A stretch of 64,000 nucleotides of DNA, taken from Paraburkholderia acidipaludis NBRC 101816 (lineage in GTDB: Bacteria > Pseudomonadota > Gammaproteobacteria > Burkholderiales > Burkholderiaceae). Positions within the stretch are counted from its first letter, which is position 1; each line of letters opens with the position of its first letter. The notes beneath the pieces were generated by a model, which was given only the letters and a program-made list of their open reading frames with translations, had not been told where the DNA came from and made no database searches. Positions 8,346 to 16,737 of the stretch are shown in pieces. The stretch covers positions 1 through 64,000 of the forward strand of contig NZ_BAXZ01000005.1 of NCBI RefSeq assembly GCF_000684975.1, given 5' to 3'. Made by a program: the position numbers and the translations under genes.

Positions 8346-8397
8346 TGGATTGCTTTGCAACAACGGCAATGCCGATGATCGCCAGGCGAGCAAATCA

Positions 8398-9246
8398 TCA
8401 CGAAAAATCAGGCATTTCCAGAGAAGGTCGGCGGCGAGGTGGGCGTGTCCACTGCAAAAGCGCAGTAGCAACGAGCGCTACCAATCCCGTGTACACAATC
8501 ATCACGGACCACGGGAACGGCGTGAACCTAAAAGGCGGAGGCAAGTATTTGACAAGCGGCGTGCTCGTTGTTGTGTAGATGAGTAGTTGGCTAGCCGTCG
8601 AGACAGAGAAAATCATCAAGGCCATGCCGCAGTTCCACGCGCGCTGTCCCTTGCGAGAAAGCGCAACGCCAATGAAAAGTGTGATTGTCGCGGCAACGAG
8701 CAGGCTCATTGGACGGCCATGTGGCATCAGGAGCAATAGCCAGCCTGTACGGCTTGCCGCGAACGACATTGCAAGAAAATGAAGTAGGCACGAGACGCTG
8801 ATAGTGCCAATTCGAATCAGATCCCGTACCGAAGGTCCCGGCATATGATCGTTACCTTCCAGGAAGTCACTGCTCCTCCTGCTATACAGAAGGGCAACAA
8901 ACAGGCCAGTCAGTGGTAGCGAAATCAACACAAAAAGCCGGAAAGGAAGCAATGCGGTCAACGCGATATTGCCGAACGCCGTCCATACGTAGAGCGTTCG
9001 GCCCCAAGCGCGTCCATAGCACAAGGCGATGCTCGCGACCAGACATCCGACGGTAGACATGAGCCAAACCGCGTCGCACATTAGTAGCTGCCACGGTAAC
9101 GTCGCCTTTACTGTCGACCATGAGCGCGACCACATAAATCCCACGTAGGCGAACATTTGAAGCGAGTACACGCTTTGCAGCATCAGCGTAAAGGCAATCA
9201 CTCTTATCGTTGTGTATCTTCTTGGAAAGCTCGGCGTCGTGACCAT
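8398..9246 (-). CDS. Polytopic membrane protein of unknown function
   Basis: The ATG at 9246 (MVTTPSFPRRYTTIRVI) gives 282 residues; an earlier in-frame ATG at 9435 adds 63 hydrophilic residues with no ribosome site. About eight hydrophobic segments can be seen in two groups (residues 15-125 and 150-270), split by a short polar loop (YSRRSSDFLEGNDHMPG). No family motif is recognised. GC content is well below that of flanking core genes. It lies in the accessory block beside tRNA-Gly, where other genes look like orphan immunity proteins; a role in protection against a membrane-acting toxin is possible but unproven. Confidence 0.55.
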   Translation of the reverse strand: MVTTPSFPRRYTTIRVIAFTLMLQSVYSLQMFAYVGFMWSRSWSTVKATLPWQLLMCDAVWLMSTVGCLVASIALCYGRAWGRTLYVWTAFGNIALTALLPFRLFVLISLPLTGLFVALLYSRRSSDFLEGNDHMPGPSVRDLIRIGTISVSCLLHFLAMSFAASRTGWLLLLMPHGRPMSLLVAATITLFIGVALSRKGQRAWNCGMALMIFSVSTASQLLIYTTTSTPLVKYLPPPFRFTPFPWSVMIVYTGLVALVATALLQWTRPPRRRPSLEMPDFS

Positions 9247-9687
9247 GTGGCAACAATTTTCGAATGAAGCCGGGAAAGCCCGGAAAACATAGGCAAAGCG
9301 TCCCTGCCAGCTATGAACGTGATTGCGGTGGGCGGGATTGTCGACGATCCAGGCGCTGGAGTCGACGGTCCGCTCCTGGTAGCTACCGCTCGACGACCGA
9401 ACGCGACGATCGTCTCGGGCGGACGCGGGATGCAAAGGGCATAAGCGACCCGGAGGAGACCTTCGGTTTTCTCGTTAGCCGTCATTCGGTGCGGTCAGCT
9501 ATTTGGCCAACTGCGCAAGGCCTATATACTGTCGTCGCGGCGGGGGGAAGGACACCCCGTAAGAGGCACCAGTGGATAATACCGACCGCGCCCAGGGTCT
9601 TGGGCACCGTCTGCGTAAGAGTCAGGCGCAGACTTTGCCCCGCCGCGCATCTCCAACTGAAAGTAGCTCTATCGCGATTGCCACGCT
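9247..9687. other. 441-bp region without a supported gene
   Basis: Short frames on both strands have neither ribosome sites nor recognisable motifs. Codon and base composition look like decayed accessory DNA. Confidence 0.4.
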
Positions 9688-9930
9688 CTAGTGGGACGGC
9701 GGAGTTATAACTAAACCGGCGTCTACTCCACCGCGACGTGCTTTTCCAACGCACTGAAGCCAGTCCCGCCACGCAGCGGGGTCGGCAGTTGTTCCGTCCG
9801 AAAGCAGACTTAGATCTCCCAAGAGTGACCCAAGATCGTCAGAATTCGTCCGTTGGTAGAGTTCAACAATAAATTCATACATCGCGAGGTACGCCTCTTG
9901 CAATGTCAGATGCTCACTGTCCAGGGTCAT
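9688..9930 (-). CDS. Small acidic protein, possible orphan immunity protein
   Basis: The ATG at 9930 gives 80 residues (MTLDSEHLTLQEAYLAMYEF...). The body LTLQEAYLAMYEFIVELYQR, SDDLGSLLGDLSLLSDG and DPAAWRDWL resembles a family of roughly 80-residue acidic proteins that I recall beside Rhs/CDI-type toxin genes in beta- and gamma-proteobacteria; that link is from memory, not shown here. No toxin or Rhs core is encoded upstream. The ribosome site is weak (ACGAGCG). An upstream in-frame ATG at 10035 would add 35 basic residues unlike the rest. Confidence 0.55.
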   Translation of the reverse strand: MTLDSEHLTLQEAYLAMYEFIVELYQRTNSDDLGSLLGDLSLLSDGTTADPAAWRDWLQCVGKARRGGVDAGLVITPPSH

Positions 9931-10122
9931 TTCGCTCGTTGGGTTGTGTCTTTGGTCTTTCAATTGTTGCCGATCTAGGCGCGGACGTCGATTGTCCGAA
10001 AATGGCCGAATCCGGGCCAACGGCGAACGCACCAAACCGACCCTGAGCGGTCCTTCGGCACGCGACCGGCTCAGCGTCTCTTGCTGGAGGTATACCGCTC
10101 GCTCCGAGAGTATCGAGGATCT

Positions 10123-10527
10123 TTACTGTTTAACCCGATGATCAGTGAACTCATAGTCGGCCATGCAATCGGCCGAAGGGTCTCGCTTGATGGCCGAAAA
10201 ATGAACGGTATCGTTGTCTATAACAGTGTACGTGTAGACATCGGGCGTGGGAGTGCCCTCCGTGATGATTGAAATCTTGTCGTCCTTCGTTTCCCACCGG
10301 CCTCGCTCTTCATCAAAAAGCTGAGTCTTTTCAGGATTTTTGTAGAACGCAATTTCGAACTTTCCGTCCAATGATCTTTTCATAGTCCACGCCAGATAGG
10401 AACATTTTCCATCCTTGTCCCTTTGACCCTGCCAGTTACCAGCCAAACGGTCATCGAGAGCCGAAGCGAGATTGGACACCGAGAGAAGAACTGCAACGAG
10501 CAAGAAATTTCGAGTTATGAGTTTCAT
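10123..10527 (-). CDS. Secreted small protein with lipocalin-like pattern
   Basis: 134 residues. Residues 1-23 (MKLITRNFLLVAVLLSVSNLASA) form a Sec signal peptide. The mature region alternates short beta-type segments (LAGNWQGQRD, FEIAFYKNPEKT, GRWETKDDKISII, VYTYTVIDNDTVHF) and has two cysteines (KCSY, ADCMAD) that could form a disulfide, as in small periplasmic beta-barrel inhibitors and lipocalin-like proteins. No named family is certain. GC content is clearly lower than in neighbours, fitting recent acquisition. Confidence 0.6.
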   Translation of the reverse strand: MKLITRNFLLVAVLLSVSNLASALDDRLAGNWQGQRDKDGKCSYLAWTMKRSLDGKFEIAFYKNPEKTQLFDEERGRWETKDDKISIITEGTPTPDVYTYTVIDNDTVHFSAIKRDPSADCMADYEFTDHRVKQ

Positions 10528-10754
10528 AGGAATTTCAGCAATGGATAAGAGCTATAACGCCCGAATGAAGCTGTTCTGCAAGCGAAAGGCCGGACGACTG
10601 TCGCAGCCGACTCCGTTTTGATCAAGATGCCAAGATTCTCCTGAGAGCCGACCGATCTACGACCTCGGCCTGAAATGCCAAGAATTACGGTCTCGTCGCC
10701 CCGGACACGTTGTACGACCCCGCCCGTATGCCGTTACGTACCGCCGAGTCCACA

Positions 10755-11111
10755 TTATTGGCTCTCTACACGACGGACATTTATCACACGCGCCGGATGC
10801 TCCTTCATGTGTCGAACCTCAACGGTGTCACCCAGGTGGGCAGGCAGCGTAGACGGTGTAGTGACCGGACCCTGTGCAAGTTGAACCGTAAATGATTGTT
10901 TACCAAGTGCTATGACCTTGCCGGTCTCCGTGACCGTCGGCTCCGACCGAAATTCCTGCATTTGCTGTTCGGGGTAAATATCGAACAGGTAAATAACCCC
11001 AGCGATTGCAGCCATGAGAACCAAGATGGCTCGCTTGTTCTGTCGCAGCAGCACAATATGGCCGCTCAAACCGGATGAGCGGCGAAATTTATGCGTATCA
11101 GATTTTTCCAT
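10755..11111 (-). CDS. Single-pass membrane protein, unknown function
   Basis: The ATG at 11111 gives 118 residues (MEKSDTHKFRRSSGLSGH...). A basic N terminus precedes one membrane helix, about residues 27-46 (KRAILVLMAAIAGVIYLF), and a C-terminal domain of beta type with VTETGKVIALGKQSFTVQL and HLGDTVEVRHMKEHPARVINVRRV, like a small OB-like periplasmic domain. The reading frame continues upstream through the tRNA-Gly gene on the other strand, so longer starts are rejected. Function unknown. Confidence 0.55.
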   Translation of the reverse strand: MEKSDTHKFRRSSGLSGHIVLLRQNKRAILVLMAAIAGVIYLFDIYPEQQMQEFRSEPTVTETGKVIALGKQSFTVQLAQGPVTTPSTLPAHLGDTVEVRHMKEHPARVINVRRVESQ

Positions 11112-11363
11112 CGGTGTTATTTGGATACCTGTGTTCTCGCTTGTAACAACGGCATTTGGGCGTGAAACTTGATGGATGGGCGGGACGGTCGCTTTCAGGC
11201 ATACCAATGACATTCGAATGTCCGGTCGAGTGCGCCGACGAATGGCGCATGATGGCCGACCGCTGACGCCCATGCCAGCGATGCCACCGCTCCGCCAGCA
11301 AGCCACCCCAGTTTCGACGCCAGCCTCCAAACCACCCCACTGCCCAAACCCCAAAATTCCCTG

Positions 11364-11369
11364 TAGAAT
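11364..11369 (+). promoter_or_regulatory. -10 element of tRNA-Gly
   Basis: TAGAAT lies 11 bases before the mature tRNA 5' end; no clear -35 is seen. Confidence 0.5.
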
Positions 11370-11379
11370 CACCGGCTCT

Positions 11380-11454
11380 GCGGGCGTCGTATAATGGCCA
11401 TTACCCCAGCTTCCCAAGCTGGAGACGTGGGTTCGATTCCCATCGCCCGCTCCA
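11380..11454 (+). tRNA. tRNA-Gly (CCC)
   Basis: Acceptor stem GCGGGCG/CGCCCGC, anticodon stem-loop CCAGC-TTCCCAA-GCTGG with anticodon CCC, T-loop GTTCGATTC, and an encoded CCA end. It reads GGG codons. It marks the right end of a lower-GC accessory block, as tRNA genes often do for integrated DNA, though no integrase or duplicated tRNA end was found. Confidence 0.95.
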
Positions 11455-11658
11455 CATCGGCTCATCGTGCCGCATGACCTTACCGGACCTACCGGAGCCC
11501 AACTCAGGGCCTCGTGCAGGAATCCCGGGCTGCCCTGAATCCCCTCGTCGCAGATTCGAAGTTCGGCTCATCCTGGGTCATCCCGGCGTTTGTCACGCTG
11601 GCGCGCCGTGATCCGGCTTACCCCGACTCGCCTCGCGCAACCCGCGCGGCCGTCAACG

Positions 11659-11883
11659 ATGGAACGATTTTTTATCTCCCGCCCCAGCGCGATCGCGCTG
11701 ATCGCGCGCGCCCGCAAGAAGCTGCTGGCGGACGCCGGCGAGTGCGTCCCCTCAGAGGCCCAACCGCTTCTCGACCGCGCCGCGCAACTCGAACGCCTGC
11801 TGCTGGATGTGCGGGCCTGCCGCATCGACGCTTTCGAGCTGACCGATCCCACGCCCGTCCACATCACGATCTCGGCAGATTGA
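11659..11883 (+). CDS. Small conserved-looking hypothetical protein (74 aa)
   Basis: The ATG at 11659 begins MERFFISRPSAIALIARARK. The product is helical and Ala/Leu/Arg-rich (PLLDRAAQLERLLLDVRACR), ending ELTDPTPVHITISAD. No domain is recognised. High GC3 codon use fits the core chromosome. The ribosome site is poor, so the start is uncertain. Confidence 0.5.
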   Translation: MERFFISRPSAIALIARARKKLLADAGECVPSEAQPLLDRAAQLERLLLDVRACRIDAFELTDPTPVHITISAD

Positions 11884-11935
11884 GGAGCCGAATCAGGATC
11901 CAACGTCGCCCGGCAGGCCTCCGTGCCGGCACTGC

Positions 11936-11941
11936 TATAAT
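11936..11941 (+). promoter_or_regulatory. -10 element upstream of trmB
   Basis: A perfect TATAAT with no convincing -35; it would give a leader of about 200 nt before trmB. Confidence 0.4.
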
Positions 11942-12148
11942 GCGCGTCGGTTTCGGCGCCGGTCGCCATGGCAGCGCCTGCGACATCCGCGGGCTCCGTC
12001 TGCCACCTGTCCGCCCCGCCGCCTGACCCCGATCCCGCGATCCTGCAATATCCTGTTTCAGCAGACGCAAACGCCCCGCCTGGCCTGCCCGTCTCGTGCC
12101 GCACAGCCGGTTGCAACGCGTGCTGCCCTCACCTGTCCATCCTCGAAG

Positions 12149-12922
12149 ATGAATCACGATCCGAACGACGCAGTCCCGTCCGACTGCCCGCTGCCCGACG
12201 CATCGGGCGAGCCGCACGAGTCCGCCGAAAGCGTTTCGGCCGACGTCCTGCACCGCCGCCGCATCCGCAGTTTCGTGACACGCGCCGGCCGTGTTTCGAC
12301 TGGCCAGCGTCGCGCGCTCGACGATCTCGGCCCTCGCTTCGTCGTCCCCTACGCGCCGCAACCGGCGGACTGGGACGCCGTGTTCGGCCGCCGCGCGCCG
12401 CGCGTGCTGGAGATCGGCTTCGGCATGGGTGCGAGCACGGCGGAAATCGCCGCGCTGCGGCCGGACGACGACTTCCTCGGCGTCGAGGTGCATGAACCGG
12501 GTGTCGGTGCGCTGCTCAAGCTGATCGGCGAGCAGAACCTTGCGAACATCCGCATCATCCAGCACGACGCGGTCGAGGTGCTCGAACAGATGATCGCGCC
12601 CGCGAGCCTCGACGGCGCGCACATCTTCTTCCCGGATCCGTGGCACAAGGCGCGCCATCACAAGCGCCGCCTGATCCAGCCGAAGTTCGTCGAACTGCTG
12701 GTTTCGCGCATGAAGCCGGGCGCCTACCTGCACTGCGCCACCGACTGGCAGAATTACGCCGAACAGATGCTGGAAGTACTGGGTGCCAACCCGGCGCTGC
12801 AGAACACCGCGGACGGCTACGCGCCGCGCCCGGATTATCGTCCCGTCACGAAGTTCGAGCGGCGGGGCTTGCGCCTGGGCCATGGCGTATGGGACCTCGT
12901 GTTCCGCCGCCGCGCGGACTGA
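12149..12922 (+). CDS. trmB: tRNA (guanine-N7)-methyltransferase
   Basis: Methylates G46 in the variable loop of many tRNAs using S-adenosylmethionine. 257 residues, with an N-terminal extension of about 40 residues before RRIRSFVTRAGR. The SAM-binding strand and loop VLEIGFGMGAST starts at about residue 86. The substrate-binding signature FPDPWHKARHHKRRLIQ follows, then HCATDWQNYAEQML and the C-terminal TKFERRG segment, all characteristic of TrmB. It is followed by a strong terminator and faces uppP. Confidence 0.95.
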   Translation: MNHDPNDAVPSDCPLPDASGEPHESAESVSADVLHRRRIRSFVTRAGRVSTGQRRALDDLGPRFVVPYAPQPADWDAVFGRRAPRVLEIGFGMGASTAEIAALRPDDDFLGVEVHEPGVGALLKLIGEQNLANIRIIQHDAVEVLEQMIAPASLDGAHIFFPDPWHKARHHKRRLIQPKFVELLVSRMKPGAYLHCATDWQNYAEQMLEVLGANPALQNTADGYAPRPDYRPVTKFERRGLRLGHGVWDLVFRRRAD

Positions 12923-12949
12923 ACGGTCTGTCGGACAGCAACAAGCACA

Positions 12950-12973
12950 AGGGGCGCACGAGGCGCCCCTTTC
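12950..12973 (+). terminator. Intrinsic terminator after trmB
   Basis: An 8-bp stem AGGGGCGC/GCGCCCCT (12950-12957 with 12963-12970) with loop ACGAG, then a T-rich stretch. It sits between convergent trmB and uppP. Confidence 0.75.
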
Positions 12974-12978
12974 GATTT

Positions 12979-13848
12979 TCAGTCTTCCCAGCCAAGCCCG
13001 CCGCCATAGCCGAACAGCAGGACGACGAGGCCGAACAGCAGGACGACGAGGCCGAACACGATGCGATACCAGGCAAACGCCGTGAAGTCGTGCGAGGCAA
13101 CGAAGCGCAGCAGCCAGCGCACGCAGGCGAACGCGCTGACGAACGCAGCCACGAAGCCCACACCGAACAAACTCAGCCAGTCGACCGAGAGCGCCTGCCA
13201 GTTCTTGTGCAATTCGTAGACGGTGGCGCCGAAGATCACCGGAATCGCCAGGAAAAAAGAAAACTCGGTGGCGACACGCCGTTCGAAACCGAACAGCATC
13301 GCGCCGATGATCGTCGAACCGGAGCGCGACATGCCCGGAATCAGCGCGAAACACTGCGCACAACCGACCTTGAACGCGTCCAGCGGACGAATGTCGTCGA
13401 TCGAGCGCACTCGCGCGGGAATCTGCGCGGCCGGCACACCGGGGTGTCGCCGCCGCCCCTCCACCCAAAGTATGACGACGCCGCCCGCCACCAGCGCGAA
13501 CGCGACGGGCACCGGCGAGAACAGCACCGACTTGATCGCCTTTTCGAACAACAGGCCGAGCGCGACGGCAGGCACGGTCGCGACGATCACGTTCAACGCG
13601 AAGCGCCGCGCGTCGGGCCGGGTGGGCAGCCCCGCGATCACGTTGCCGATCTTGCCGCGAAATTCCCAGCACACGGCGAGAATCGCTCCGAACTGGATCA
13701 CGACGTCGAAGGTTTTCTCGTAGTCGCCGTCGAAGTTGAGCGCGCTGCCCGCAACGATCAGGTGGCCGGTGCTCGATACCGGAAGAAACTCGGTCAGCCC
13801 TTCGACGACACCCAGAATCAAAGCCTTGCAGAACAGTATCCAGTCCAT
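12979..13848 (-). CDS. uppP: Undecaprenyl-diphosphatase (UppP/BacA)
   Basis: Integral membrane enzyme that dephosphorylates undecaprenyl pyrophosphate to recycle the cell-wall lipid carrier; raised activity gives bacitracin tolerance. The ATG at 13848 gives 289 residues. Motif 1 is EGLTEFLPVSSTGHLI (E16, E20, S25, S26, H29) and motif 2 is PGMSRSGSTIIGAMLFG. The C terminus carries a duplicated FGLVVLL unit produced by a 21-bp tandem repeat, lengthening the last membrane segment by seven residues. A far upstream start merges with the next gene and is rejected. Confidence 0.93.
   Translation of the reverse strand: MDWILFCKALILGVVEGLTEFLPVSSTGHLIVAGSALNFDGDYEKTFDVVIQFGAILAVCWEFRGKIGNVIAGLPTRPDARRFALNVIVATVPAVALGLLFEKAIKSVLFSPVPVAFALVAGGVVILWVEGRRRHPGVPAAQIPARVRSIDDIRPLDAFKVGCAQCFALIPGMSRSGSTIIGAMLFGFERRVATEFSFFLAIPVIFGATVYELHKNWQALSVDWLSLFGVGFVAAFVSAFACVRWLLRFVASHDFTAFAWYRIVFGLVVLLFGLVVLLFGYGGGLGWED
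13009..13050. repeat. 21-bp tandem duplication inside uppP
   Basis: Two identical 21-bp units (13009-13029 and 13030-13050), followed by a partial third copy of 8 bp, keep the reading frame and duplicate seven hydrophobic residues near the UppP C terminus. Confidence 0.9.
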
Positions 13849-13925
13849 CCGTATCCTCGCGGGGGGGTTCGCGCCGGACGGAGGAAGGGACCGCCGGCGG
13901 CTGCACGCGGCGGCGTCGCGTCGGC

Positions 13926-14513
13926 TTATTTCTCGACGATCTGCACTCGTATGCCGTTTGTAAGGATGTTGATTGTACCCGGTTCGTAGTTGACCCCGGC
14001 AAACTGCAATTGCTCGGGCTTGAACGTGTAGACGGGATAGTCGTTGAGCAACTGCGCCGCCGCGAGCGCCGCCACGGCGCCCACCTGCTGTCCGTAGGCG
14101 GCGGCCGCGCCCTGCATGTCCACGCTGTCGACCGAAGGCGACTGGAGCACGACCGAGCGGCTCGCGGCGTCCCATGCAAGCGCGCTCGACAGCGTGAAGA
14201 CGCCATCGACGGGCTGCTGCAACAGCGGGCTCTGAAGCTCGGCGTCGAGGCGAACGGCCACACGGTTGCGATCGGGCTGCAGCACGACGACGGGATTCGT
14301 CAGCGTCACCTGGAAGAGCTGCTGCAGCGAGCGGTGATACGGGAACTTGCGCTGAACCGCCGCCTGCACCTGCTCCTGCGAGAACGTGTAGTGATCGGGA
14401 ATGAACGGGAACGTGCCCGTCGCACACGCGCCCAGCGACATGGCCGCACCCGCCGCGGCACATGCCGCGAGGAGGAAGGCTCGTCGGGAAACGCGCGTTG
14501 CGGTATGGATCAT
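13926..14513 (-). CDS. DUF1439 family lipoprotein
   Basis: 195 residues from the ATG at 14513, which has AAGGAGATTTCGC upstream. The N terminus has twin arginines (SRRAFLLAACAAAGAAMSLGAC) and a lipobox-like LGAC at about residues 26-29, so it is probably a lipidated periplasmic protein. The mature part FPFIPDHYTFSQEQVQAAVQ, FPYHRSL and the later DYPVYTFKPEQLQFAGV match the DUF1439 family (YceB of E. coli). Family members may bind lipids, but the function is not established. uppP lies downstream on the same strand after 77 bp. Confidence 0.8.
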   Translation of the reverse strand: MIHTATRVSRRAFLLAACAAAGAAMSLGACATGTFPFIPDHYTFSQEQVQAAVQRKFPYHRSLQQLFQVTLTNPVVVLQPDRNRVAVRLDAELQSPLLQQPVDGVFTLSSALAWDAASRSVVLQSPSVDSVDMQGAAAAYGQQVGAVAALAAAQLLNDYPVYTFKPEQLQFAGVNYEPGTINILTNGIRVQIVEK

Positions 14514-14572
14514 GCGAAATCTCCTTGAAGGGCGGCGCAAGGCCTGCCGTTCGAAACATGGGAAGGACGCAC

Positions 14573-14875
14573 TCAGGCGTCGGGCGAGGGCTGCGTCGCC
14601 GACTCGAGCCGGGTAAGCCAGACTATCGCCGCTTCACGCGAGGCGCCGCACATCTCGGCCTGCGGCTGCAGCCCCGAGCAGCACGCGGGCCGCAGCGGTG
14701 AACCGAAGATCGCGCATTGCAGATCCTCGCCAAGCTGAATGCAGCGCACGCCCGCGGGCTTGCCCCCGGGCATGCCCGGAATCGGGCTCGTGATGGACGG
14801 CGCGATACAGCACGCGCCGCAACCGGGGCGACATGCGTGACCCGGCACGTCGAAGGGGGAAACGGCACTCACCAT
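14573..14875 (-). CDS. YkgJ family cysteine cluster protein
   Basis: 100 residues with a dense cysteine pattern: C15-x3-C19-x2-C22-C23, then RCIQLGEDLQCAIFG, LRPACCSG and AEMCGASREAAIVWL. This is the YkgJ/UPF0153 cluster thought to bind zinc or an iron-sulfur cluster. No catalytic role is established. It is divergent from hemN, with 228 bp between the starts. Confidence 0.85.
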   Translation of the reverse strand: MVSAVSPFDVPGHACRPGCGACCIAPSITSPIPGMPGGKPAGVRCIQLGEDLQCAIFGSPLRPACCSGLQPQAEMCGASREAAIVWLTRLESATQPSPDA

Positions 14876-15103
14876 CTGCTTCCTGAATCAGTCGATACGA
14901 TCCGCCTCGCGACGAACCAGACGCATTGTGCCATTGCCGGCTGCGACCTTTTTACACAAACGCCAAACGCACCGCACTCTTAAACTGGATCAATCCGGCG
15001 CAAGAAATTATGCCGTCCGGTGCCAGGCCCGAGTAATACCCGAGTATGGCCTGACAATGGCGCCGCCCACAGCCGCACGGCGCCCCAACGACGAGAGCCC
15101 CGC

Positions 15104-16489
15104 ATGCGCAACGCCGACCTCCTGTTTCGCCCCGACCTGCTGGCCAAGTACGGCGCGAACGGCCCACGGTATACGTCCTACCCAACCGCACTGCAGTTCC
15201 GCGAAGACTTCGATCCCGCCGACTACTTCCGCGCCGCCACCGACCCCGGTGCCGAAGAAACCGATCTTTCGCTTTACTTCCACATTCCATTCTGCGACAC
15301 CGTCTGCTTTTATTGCGGCTGCAACAAAGTTGCGACGAAGAACCGCACCCGAGCGAAACCGTATCTGAAGCAGATGATCCGTGAACTGGAACTGCAGGCC
15401 GCGCTCTTCGACACGAAGCGGCCCGTTTCGCAGCTCCATTGGGGCGGCGGCACGCCGACCTTCCTTTCGCCCGACGAGATGAGCGCGCTGATGGCCGCCA
15501 CCCGCGAGCACTTCACACTGCGCCCCGATCACGAAGGCGAATACTCGATCGAAATCGACCCGCGCGAAGCCTCGGCGGCCACCATTGAACATCTGCGCGG
15601 CCTCGGCTTCAATCGCCTGAGCCTCGGCGTGCAGGACTTCGACCCGGTCGTGCAGCGCGCGATCAATCGCGTGCAGCCGCTGGAGATGACGGTCGAATGC
15701 ATCGAAGCGGCACGCGCGAACCGCTTCGAGTCGATCAGCGCCGACCTGATCTACGGACTGCCACATCAGACCGTGGCGAGCTTCCGGCGCACGCTCGATA
15801 CGATCCTGTTGCTCGCGCCCGATCGCCTTTCGGTATTCGGCTATGCGCACATGCCGCATCTGTTCAAGATGCAGCGGCAAATGGATGCGGCAACGCTGCC
15901 CTCGCCCGCCGAACGGCTCGCGCTGCTGCAGCTCGTGGTCGAACAGTTGACCGACGCCGGCTACGTCTACATCGGCATGGATCACTTCGCGCTGCCGACC
16001 GACGAACTCGCGCTGGCTCAAAAGCGGCGCACACTGCATCGCAATTTCCAGGGCTACAGCACGCGCGCCGACTGCGACCTGATCGGCTTTGGCGCATCGT
16101 CCATCGGCAAGGTCGGCGACGTCTATGCGCAGAACGCGAAGGATCTGCCCAGCTACGGCGCCGCGCTCGATGCGAAGCGACTCGCGATTGCACGCGGCAT
16201 TCGCCTGAGCGCCGACGATCGGCTGCGCCGCGACATCATCGCGGAGCTGATGTGCAATCTCGAACTGCGTTTCGACGAGTTCGAGGCCGCCTACGGCGTG
16301 CGCTTCCCGAGCGCTTTCGCGCCCGAACTCGAACGCCTGCGCTCGTTCGAGGAAGACGGGCTCGTCGCGCGCAGCACGAACCGGCTCGAAGTGCTGCCGG
16401 CCGGGCGGATGTTCGTGCGCAATATCGCCATGGTGTTCGACCGCTACCTCGGCACGCAGCGCCCGGAGCGCTTCTCGCGCACGGTTTAA
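15104..16489 (+). CDS. hemN: Oxygen-independent coproporphyrinogen III oxidase
   Basis: Radical-SAM enzyme that converts coproporphyrinogen III to protoporphyrinogen IX without oxygen, in heme synthesis. The ATG at 15104 gives 461 residues starting MRNADLLFRPDLLAKYG, the usual HemN length and opening with GPRYTSYPTAL. The 4Fe-4S-binding cysteines are C64, C68 and C71 (CDTVCFYCGC). HWGGGTPTFL and the later GLPHQT, GMDHFA and RNFQGYSTR blocks distinguish true HemN from the HemW chaperone. No obvious FNR box was found in the divergent intergenic region. Confidence 0.95.
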   Translation: MRNADLLFRPDLLAKYGANGPRYTSYPTALQFREDFDPADYFRAATDPGAEETDLSLYFHIPFCDTVCFYCGCNKVATKNRTRAKPYLKQMIRELELQAALFDTKRPVSQLHWGGGTPTFLSPDEMSALMAATREHFTLRPDHEGEYSIEIDPREASAATIEHLRGLGFNRLSLGVQDFDPVVQRAINRVQPLEMTVECIEAARANRFESISADLIYGLPHQTVASFRRTLDTILLLAPDRLSVFGYAHMPHLFKMQRQMDAATLPSPAERLALLQLVVEQLTDAGYVYIGMDHFALPTDELALAQKRRTLHRNFQGYSTRADCDLIGFGASSIGKVGDVYAQNAKDLPSYGAALDAKRLAIARGIRLSADDRLRRDIIAELMCNLELRFDEFEAAYGVRFPSAFAPELERLRSFEEDGLVARSTNRLEVLPAGRMFVRNIAMVFDRYLGTQRPERFSRTV

Positions 16490-16507
16490 GCGCGTGCTGG
16501 GCGCCGG

Positions 16508-16536
16508 TTGCCGGGCGGCCCGAATTAGGTCATAAT
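16508..16536 (+). promoter_or_regulatory. Promoter of tRNA-Leu
   Basis: TTGCCG (16508-16513), 17-nt spacer, CATAAT (16531-16536). Transcription would start near 16543, about 48 nt before the mature tRNA. Confidence 0.6.
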
Positions 16537-16590
16537 TCTCGGCTACCCGGCGCGTAGCCGTCGTAAATAGCGACGGATGGCGCCGAGCCT

Positions 16591-16675
16591 GCCTCGGTGG
16601 TGAAATTGGTAGACGCGCCGGACTCAAAATCCGGTTCCGAAAGGAGTGCCGGTTCGATTCCGGCCCGAGGCACCA
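16591..16675 (+). tRNA. tRNA-Leu (CAA)
   Basis: 85 nt with a long variable arm, as expected for a class II tRNA. Acceptor stem GCCTCGG/CCGAGGC, anticodon stem-loop CCGGA-CTCAAAA-TCCGG with anticodon CAA (UUG codons), T-loop GTTCGATTC, and an encoded CCA. Confidence 0.95.
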
Positions 16676-16686
16676 GATTCAAAAAA

Positions 16687-16718
16687 CAAAGCCCCGCTCT
16701 ATGGCGGGGCTTTGTTCG
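16687..16718. terminator. Bidirectional terminator after tRNA-Leu and poxB
   Basis: An 11-bp stem CAAAGCCCCGC/GCGGGGCTTTG (16687-16697 with 16704-16714) followed by TTCGTTT; on the other strand it is followed by TTTTTT. It serves tRNA-Leu on the plus strand and poxB on the minus strand. Confidence 0.85.
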
Positions 16719-16737
16719 TTTACGGCGGTCAGCCAAC

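Noticed and set aside
11209..11222. Palindrome GACATTCGAATGTC as an operator
   Set aside because: 14-bp palindrome in a short spacer with no gene start positioned to use it; could be chance.
11380..11454. Attachment-site duplication of the tRNA-Gly 3' end near 8140
   Set aside because: Only a vague GC-rich similarity (GGCGGGCTCCATCC) was found, not a duplicated tRNA end, and no integrase is present.
10755..11465. Long version of the one-TM protein starting at 11465
   Set aside because: Runs through the tRNA-Gly gene on the opposite strand; the ATG at 11111 is the sensible start.
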